8,846 nucleotides of DNA, taken from Firm-04 sp045600205. GTDB lineage: Bacteria; Bacillota; Clostridia; Oscillospirales; Ruminococcaceae. Below the pieces are notes generated by a model. It was not told where the DNA came from. It searched no databases and saw nothing but the letters and a program-made list of their open reading frames with translations. A program made the translations under genes and the position numbers. Of this stretch, positions 4,917 to 8,846 are shown in pieces; positions within the stretch are counted from its first letter, which is position 1, and every line of letters begins with the position of its first letter. The DNA is taken from assembly GCA_045600205.1 (NCBI GenBank), contig JAZRXM010000026.1, forward strand, positions 1-8,846. The letters run 5' to 3'.

Positions 4917-7166
4917 ATGAAAAAAAACAAAAAACGCTTTCTGTCTTGTCTGACAGCAACCATTGCTGCTTTCAGCATGGTTTCACAGAGTGCCATTGCC
5001 TATTCGGGTATCACAAACTACGATGGCTACAACCTGTATGAAACTGTCTACGAATTCGAAAGCAATCCCTATCTGAACAAAGCCGGCAGCTATATTCTGC
5101 GCGAGCCGAAGTTCAACCTGGACATCGCATATGCTTCACTCTATCATAGATCTATTCCCTATCTCTATGATATGAAGCGTAATGTCCGCGCTGCACAACT
5201 CATTCCCAACCCGTACAAAATGTCCCGTTATGATGATAGTTATATTGCGGACAAAGAGAATCTTGTCAATTTGTACGGCACCGAAGATAATGATGCATAT
5301 ATCGCTGCAATGCACCGTGTCGTGCAGGCATATGACTATTTTGCAGAACTTGGATGGTATGGTTTTGACGGCAAAAACGGTGCCAGCTATTATATACTCG
5401 ATAATGAGTCGTACAACTCCACTATACCGGGTGAAGGTATCGTCTACCAGAACAATGCATCTGCATTAATAAACGATAATATTATGAAAATCGGTATGGG
5501 TGACAGTCAGAATGCAAGTACTCCGAACACCACTGTCCCGCTGTTTTCCGATCTGGATATCATTGCTCATGAATATACGCATTTTGTCACAGGTCATTCC
5601 CTCGGCTGGGACTGTGCAACCAACGTACAAGAGATGTCCAATGAAGCACTCTGCCTCATGGAAGCATACAGCGATGTTCTCGGCGAACTCGCAGATCCAA
5701 GCCTCGACTGGAAAATCGGTACCGATATCCTTCAGAAAAACCTGCGGAATAATTCCAAATCTTATAGCATTCGCAATTTGCTGAATCCCAACGACTCCTA
5801 CGTGAACAACCACGAAAAGTATATGACATATTATAATAAAAATAAGTTGGATCAGCTTTTCACGGAAAGTGGTTCATGGAAGTACTATTACGGCAGCACG
5901 GTCATTACCAATGCCGCTGCAAAAATGTACCAGAGAGGCATCTCCGCAAAGGACCTGAAAAATATCTGGTATTTGTCCATCAGTCGTTTTGACAGAGATG
6001 CAAACGGTCTGGCGCTCAAAGCAACTTTCTCCGATTGCCGAAAGGCTGTCATGTCTGCGGCATATGATTATCTTTATGAAATCTACGAACCGAACACTGC
6101 CGCTTCCAAGGTGCAAACCATCGCGAACTGCTTCACTGAAAACGGCGTCTTCTTGAAAGGCGATGTAAACGGTGATGATATCGTCGATAACCGCGATATC
6201 ACTGCACTCACCACCGCAATCAATAACCGCATTACTGCTTCCTCCGCACCGCGTCAGTTCTTTGCTGCTGATTTCACCGGTGACGGTACCCTCAACAGCT
6301 TAGATACCACCAAGCTGGCATATTATGTGAGATCAAGTGTTTATACTGCAAAAACGCAAACCGATGTCAACGCTTCCGGTCCCAATTATAAAATTCCTGA
6401 ACTGACCTATCGGTTCCAGAGTGGCAAATACTGGAATGGCTATGATCCGGAGAAAACCACCTCTACACCATGCGGTACAGACGGCATTCACTGCTGCAAC
6501 GAAAACAGATTCTACCGCACCATCCTCAGCGGTTACCGTTACTATACGGACAGCTATAATCAGCCCGCCTCCAGCCTTGCAATAGAAGGTCAGGTCAATG
6601 AGGCTTATTCCCAGTGCGCCGGCTTCGCAAGAATGCTTCAGTCTGAATTCTTTGGTACAACCCGCTTTATCCGTATCGTGGATTCCAAAAACTATACCCC
6701 GCGCGTCGGCGATCATCTGCGCGTCAGCTCCTCCTATCACGGCGGTCCGAAAATCTTCCACAGCATCTTTGTTACCGCTGCAAACGGTAATTCATTCCAG
6801 TATCAGGAATGCGACGGCACCAACTGCCAGATCCACAGCGGTACCGGTTCCATCACCAAGAATTCTTCCGGTACAGTGACAAACATCAAACTGGGCAGCT
6901 CATCCTATCAGTTTGTTTTTGTGGAGCGTCCGGTCATGGTCGGCGATGTCAATGGCGACACGAATATTGACAGTCAGGACTTGACCGCTCTCAACCAGCT
7001 CCGTCAAAATACCGCTGCAACAAACGGCATCAATCAGGGTGTACGCTTCGCTACTGCGGATTTGAACTGCGACGGTAAAATTGACAGCACCGATTACTCC
7101 CTGCTGCAAAATGCCGTCAACAGCAAAGGCTCCAAATTCTACATCTCCTATCCTTATGTAAATTAA
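4917..7166 (+). CDS. Secreted double-dockerin M4-like metallopeptidase with a second papain-like module
   Basis: 749 residues; GGAGGG six bases before the ATG sets the start. Signal peptide ~1-28. Residues ~30-412 resemble the thermolysin (M4) peptidase unit: HEYTH at 218-222 gives zinc ligands H218/H222 and general base E219; MEAYSD at 248-253 supplies the third ligand E249. The usual FTP/PepSY propeptide is absent. Where thermolysin has HINSGIINKAA, this protein has YYGSTVITNAA (324-334), so Tyr replaces the transition-state His231. A type I dockerin follows (~414-475; D416/N418/D420/D424/D427 and D452/T454/D456/N460/D463). Residues ~495-672 look like a clan CA cysteine hydrolase (NlpC/CHAP-like): SQCAGFA with C567, a RVGDHLR strand, FHSIFV with H615, then ECDG (D633). 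A second dockerin is ~675-737. A cellulosome-attached peptidase or cell-wall amidase is inferred; activity of either module is unproven. Confidence 0.85.
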   Translation: MKKNKKRFLSCLTATIAAFSMVSQSAIAYSGITNYDGYNLYETVYEFESNPYLNKAGSYILREPKFNLDIAYASLYHRSIPYLYDMKRNVRAAQLIPNPYKMSRYDDSYIADKENLVNLYGTEDNDAYIAAMHRVVQAYDYFAELGWYGFDGKNGASYYILDNESYNSTIPGEGIVYQNNASALINDNIMKIGMGDSQNASTPNTTVPLFSDLDIIAHEYTHFVTGHSLGWDCATNVQEMSNEALCLMEAYSDVLGELADPSLDWKIGTDILQKNLRNNSKSYSIRNLLNPNDSYVNNHEKYMTYYNKNKLDQLFTESGSWKYYYGSTVITNAAAKMYQRGISAKDLKNIWYLSISRFDRDANGLALKATFSDCRKAVMSAAYDYLYEIYEPNTAASKVQTIANCFTENGVFLKGDVNGDDIVDNRDITALTTAINNRITASSAPRQFFAADFTGDGTLNSLDTTKLAYYVRSSVYTAKTQTDVNASGPNYKIPELTYRFQSGKYWNGYDPEKTTSTPCGTDGIHCCNENRFYRTILSGYRYYTDSYNQPASSLAIEGQVNEAYSQCAGFARMLQSEFFGTTRFIRIVDSKNYTPRVGDHLRVSSSYHGGPKIFHSIFVTAANGNSFQYQECDGTNCQIHSGTGSITKNSSGTVTNIKLGSSSYQFVFVERPVMVGDVNGDTNIDSQDLTALNQLRQNTAATNGINQGVRFATADLNCDGKIDSTDYSLLQNAVNSKGSKFYISYPYVN

Positions 7167-7173
7167 ACCTCAA

Positions 7174-7212
7174 AAATGCGTGCCGGTTTCTTTCACCGAC
7201 ACGCATTTCTTT
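7174..7212 (+). terminator. Terminator hairpin of the peptidase gene
   Basis: Starting eight bases after the stop codon, AAATGCGTG (7174-7182) pairs with CACGCATTT (7200-7208), and CGGT (7184-7187) with ACCG (7195-7198), separated by one C-A mismatch, around a seven-base loop. The downstream tail (CTTTC) is weak in T, while an A run precedes the stem. Confidence 0.75.
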
Positions 7213-7214
7213 CG

Positions 7215-7322
7215 GATGCTTTTGAAAATTACCTTGAAATTACTAGCTTTGCCAAAAAAGAAGATACTCTGTACGAAGCACTCAATCGTTTGAACGATAT
7301 GCGCTCCAAAATGCATCAGTAA
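7215..7322 (+). pseudogene. Probable remnant of a gene's 3' end, unidentified
   Basis: The frame ending at TAA 7320-7322 encodes 35 residues that read like the helical C-terminus of a soluble protein, charged and free of Cys, ending NRLNDMRSKMHQ. An ATG at 7176 in the same frame would give 48 residues, but it has no ribosome site and its first codons lie inside the peptidase gene's terminator stem, so it is unlikely to be the true start. A separate terminator (7341-7368) follows 18 bases later, as if a whole gene once ended here. I do not recognise the family. It could also be an intact very small gene or chance. Confidence 0.35.
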
Positions 7323-7340
7323 TCATGCCCTTTCATCAAC

Positions 7341-7374
7341 ACAGACCTCGCTTCATCGCGGGGTCTGTTCTATA
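7341..7374 (+). terminator. Hairpin terminator after the remnant coding sequence
   Basis: ACAGACCTCGC (7341-7351) pairs with GCGGGGTCTGT (7358-7368) over 11 bp including one G-T wobble, with a six-base loop, followed by a short T/A tail (TCTATAT). There is no intact gene just upstream, which suggests it once served the remnant at 7215-7322 or acts as a backup for the peptidase gene. Confidence 0.65.
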
Positions 7375-7516
7375 TATGCCGCGAAACGCCGAAAGCTACC
7401 GTTTCTCCATATGGTGATATGGAACCACACAAATGCTCACTGATAATTTACAATTAAAAGATAATACATTATTGCATTTTTATAATCTTTCAAACAACGT
7501 ATATGCTAAAAAACTA

Positions 7517-7546
7517 TTGACAAAATCCCGATAATGGTGTTATAAT
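7517..7546 (+). promoter_or_regulatory. Near-consensus promoter upstream of the second LRR gene
   Basis: TTGACA (7517-7522), an 18-base spacer and TATAAT (7541-7546) match sigma-A boxes perfectly. Transcription would start near 7553, about 380 bases before the next convincing start codon at 7932. Between the terminator and this promoter (7375-7516) the only structure seen is a seven-bp hairpin at 7406-7423 with loop GGTG. Confidence 0.8.
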
Positions 7547-7552
7547 ATTTTA

Positions 7553-7931
7553 AAATTGCCATTGTATGCCGTTGAGGAAAAAGGATACTGTTTTATGTGC
7601 CTTTCATGTGGGAAGTCAACATTTTTCTTCACGTTCTCGGCTGAATCAGTATTTGTATGACGAAAAAACGCAGAAATACTACACAAATCAAGTCCAACCA
7701 CAGTTTCTCTTTTCCAGTTCTTTCGTTTCACACAGATATCGTTGGCAGATGACCAGATGCCAACGATACTCCTGTGCTATATGCCGAAATATCTGACAGG
7801 TATGCAGGCGTACCAGTTTTGTGCGTTATTACCTTTCTATTTCGGAAATTTCCAATCCAGGAAAGTGGTGATGTATTACTGTATTCCCCAGTACGCTCTC
7901 TGTATCTATTTATTTTTTAAGGAGTGAATCT
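7553..7931 (+). promoter_or_regulatory. Long structured leader before the second LRR gene
   Basis: If the promoter at 7517-7546 drives the gene at 7932, its mRNA carries a leader of roughly 380 bases. The leader contains a perfect 11-bp hairpin (7737-7768) and a separate 8-bp pairing CCGAAATA/TATTTCGG (7784-7791 with 7838-7845) that encloses a small GGTA/TACC hairpin near 7799-7814. No hallmark of a known riboswitch class was recognised. The plus-strand frames at 7566-7796 and 7742-7927 lack ribosome sites and were not accepted as genes. A regulatory leader or eroded coding DNA are both possible. Confidence 0.4.
7737..7768 (+). repeat. Perfect 11-bp hairpin within the leader
   Basis: TATCGTTGGCA (7737-7747) and TGCCAACGATA (7758-7768) are exact reverse complements around a ten-base loop. 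No T tract follows, so it is not a simple terminator. It could be an RNA structural element of the leader or an operator-like DNA site. Confidence 0.65.
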
Positions 7932-8846
7932 ATGTTCAAGAAGTTTCTTTCGACAGCATTGAGCGTTTCGATCATGTGCTCATATGTATTGTCTAATGCA
8001 GCCCTCATTCATGCTGCTACAGGCGATGCCGCCTCCATGCTGCCCTCCTCGTTGGATGTTTCCAAGTTTGAAAAACTCGATATCTTCCAGATTCCGGATA
8101 CCCCTGACAATCTATATCAGGAACCAACATACTCGAAAGCACCAATCTATGAATACGGTGATCCCGATCAACTCATCGAATCGGTTTCGCTTGGCGCAAA
8201 TGTCACGGGAACCATTTATGAATCAGGCTGTCTGGTCATTTCCGGCTATGGCGAGATATACAGTGCAAGCCGCTCACCGTTTGTCAATGCAGCTTATATC
8301 AAGCAGGTCGTCTTTGAAAACCTTTCCGGAGATGACATGGAAGGCATTACAAAAATCGGTGCAAACCTTTTTTCAGGCTGTATTTCGCTGACTTCATCCT
8401 ACGTAAAAGGCGGTTCTGAGCCCTTGGATGGAGTGGTTGTATTCCCCGATACCGTCACTACAATTGATAGTAGTATCTGTTCGGGATGCACGGGCATCCA
8501 AAAAATCGTAATTCCTGATGCAGTTACAAGCATATCCCCAAACGCATTGAACGGCTGCAAATGCGTCGAAGTATTGCAGCTCCCGTTTGCAGGCGGTGCT
8601 GCCAATAACTATTCATCCGTTACAGATATGTTTATCTCTGATGGCTGGCCAGATAATCGCGCCACAAATTTTGCGGACTATTCCATTTCCAAAATTATCG
8701 TGACAGGCGGCGAAAACATCCCTGCTTATGCTTTTGCCAATCTGAAAACTATCAAAGAAATTGACCTGAGTCAGTCCGAGGTTACTGCGATTGATTACAA
8801 TGCTTTTCAGAACTGCACCAATCTGGAAACCTTGAAAATGGCAGAC
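7932..8846 (+). CDS. Secreted BspA-like leucine-rich-repeat protein, 3' end outside the window
   Basis: An open frame of 305 codons runs to the last base with no stop, so the protein is incomplete. AAGGAG (7919-7924) lies seven bases before the ATG, a strong ribosome site. Residues 1-29 form a signal peptide (MFKKFLSTALSVS..., likely cut after HAA). Residues ~80-130 resemble the 'G.nvt...G.L.IsG.G' lead-in common in BspA-like proteins; LRR_5 repeats follow at ~139-155 and ~175-218 (IDSSICSGCTGIQKIVIP, ISPNALNGCKCVEVLQLP), then an insert, then further repeats from ~260 with AFANL and AFQNC. Such proteins are surface or secreted binding proteins. Given the dockerin in every complete neighbour, a dockerin in the missing C-terminus is plausible but not visible. 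Confidence 0.88.
   Translation, partial: MFKKFLSTALSVSIMCSYVLSNAALIHAATGDAASMLPSSLDVSKFEKLDIFQIPDTPDNLYQEPTYSKAPIYEYGDPDQLIESVSLGANVTGTIYESGCLVISGYGEIYSASRSPFVNAAYIKQVVFENLSGDDMEGITKIGANLFSGCISLTSSYVKGGSEPLDGVVVFPDTVTTIDSSICSGCTGIQKIVIPDAVTSISPNALNGCKCVEVLQLPFAGGAANNYSSVTDMFISDGWPDNRATNFADYSISKIIVTGGENIPAYAFANLKTIKEIDLSQSEVTAIDYNAFQNCTNLETLKMAD

Noticed and set aside
4390..4920. 176-codon plus-strand frame spanning the esterase start and the divergent promoters
   Set aside because: It overlaps the esterase N-terminus antisense, runs through both promoters and the peptidase ribosome site, and resembles no family I know.
7566..7796. 76-codon plus-strand frame just after the 7541 TATAAT
   Set aside because: No ribosome site before its ATG, and low-complexity, unfamiliar translation; the 11-bp hairpin within it suggests non-coding constraint instead.
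7742..7927. 61-codon plus-strand frame ending four bases before the LRR gene start
   Set aside because: It needs a TTG start inside a hairpin arm with no ribosome site; its hydrophobic translation is not enough support.
1..8846. CRISPR arrays, tRNA or rRNA genes, insertion sequences
   Set aside because: No regularly spaced repeats, no cloverleaf-like or rRNA-like sequence and no transposase-like frame were found on reading both strands by eye.

Overview
The window looks like chromosomal DNA of a fibre-degrading gut anaerobe of the Ruminococcus type (Gram-positive, low to moderate GC, cellulosome-forming). The basis is that all three complete genes encode secreted proteins with type I dockerin modules (paired Ca-binding loops of the form DxNxDxxxDxxD), that strong AGGAGG-type ribosome sites and sigma-A-like promoters are easy to find, and that a CE3 esterase / CBM / dockerin / CE1 esterase fusion is an architecture known from rumen ruminococci. 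The species is an inference; R. flavefaciens or a close relative would fit.

Layout, left to right. The first 18 bases hold the start of a minus-strand gene that runs out of the window, preceded by a good promoter and a 10-bp inverted repeat. Positions 393-1835 (minus) encode a secreted BspA-type leucine-rich-repeat protein with a dockerin and an extra C-terminal module, ended by a hairpin terminator at 331-370. Positions 2181-4529 (minus) encode a secreted two-enzyme esterase: SGNH/CE3 domain, CBM22-like domain, dockerin, CE1 domain. It has a consensus promoter at 4588-4616 and a terminator at 2131-2165. A 387-bp divergent intergenic region contains six CGCAA/TTGCG motifs and a 9-bp inverted repeat. 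Positions 4917-7166 (plus) encode a secreted thermolysin-like (M4) protein that lacks a propeptide and appears to lack the catalytic His231 equivalent. It continues into a dockerin, a putative papain-like cysteine peptidase/amidase module and a second dockerin. After its terminator come a short remnant coding sequence with its own terminator, a near-consensus promoter (7517-7546) and a long structured leader. The last gene starts at 7932: a second secreted BspA-like LRR protein, cut by the window end.

Together these are extracellular, mostly cellulosome-associated proteins. The esterase would strip acetyl and phenolic or acetyl ester groups from xylan. The double-dockerin peptidase-like protein and the LRR-dockerin protein are non-glycosidase passengers, possibly for processing, defence or adhesion. 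Each gene seems to be transcribed separately; there is no evident operon. The most unusual item is the 749-residue peptidase-like protein, whose first module may be catalytically altered and whose second module is a separate putative hydrolase.
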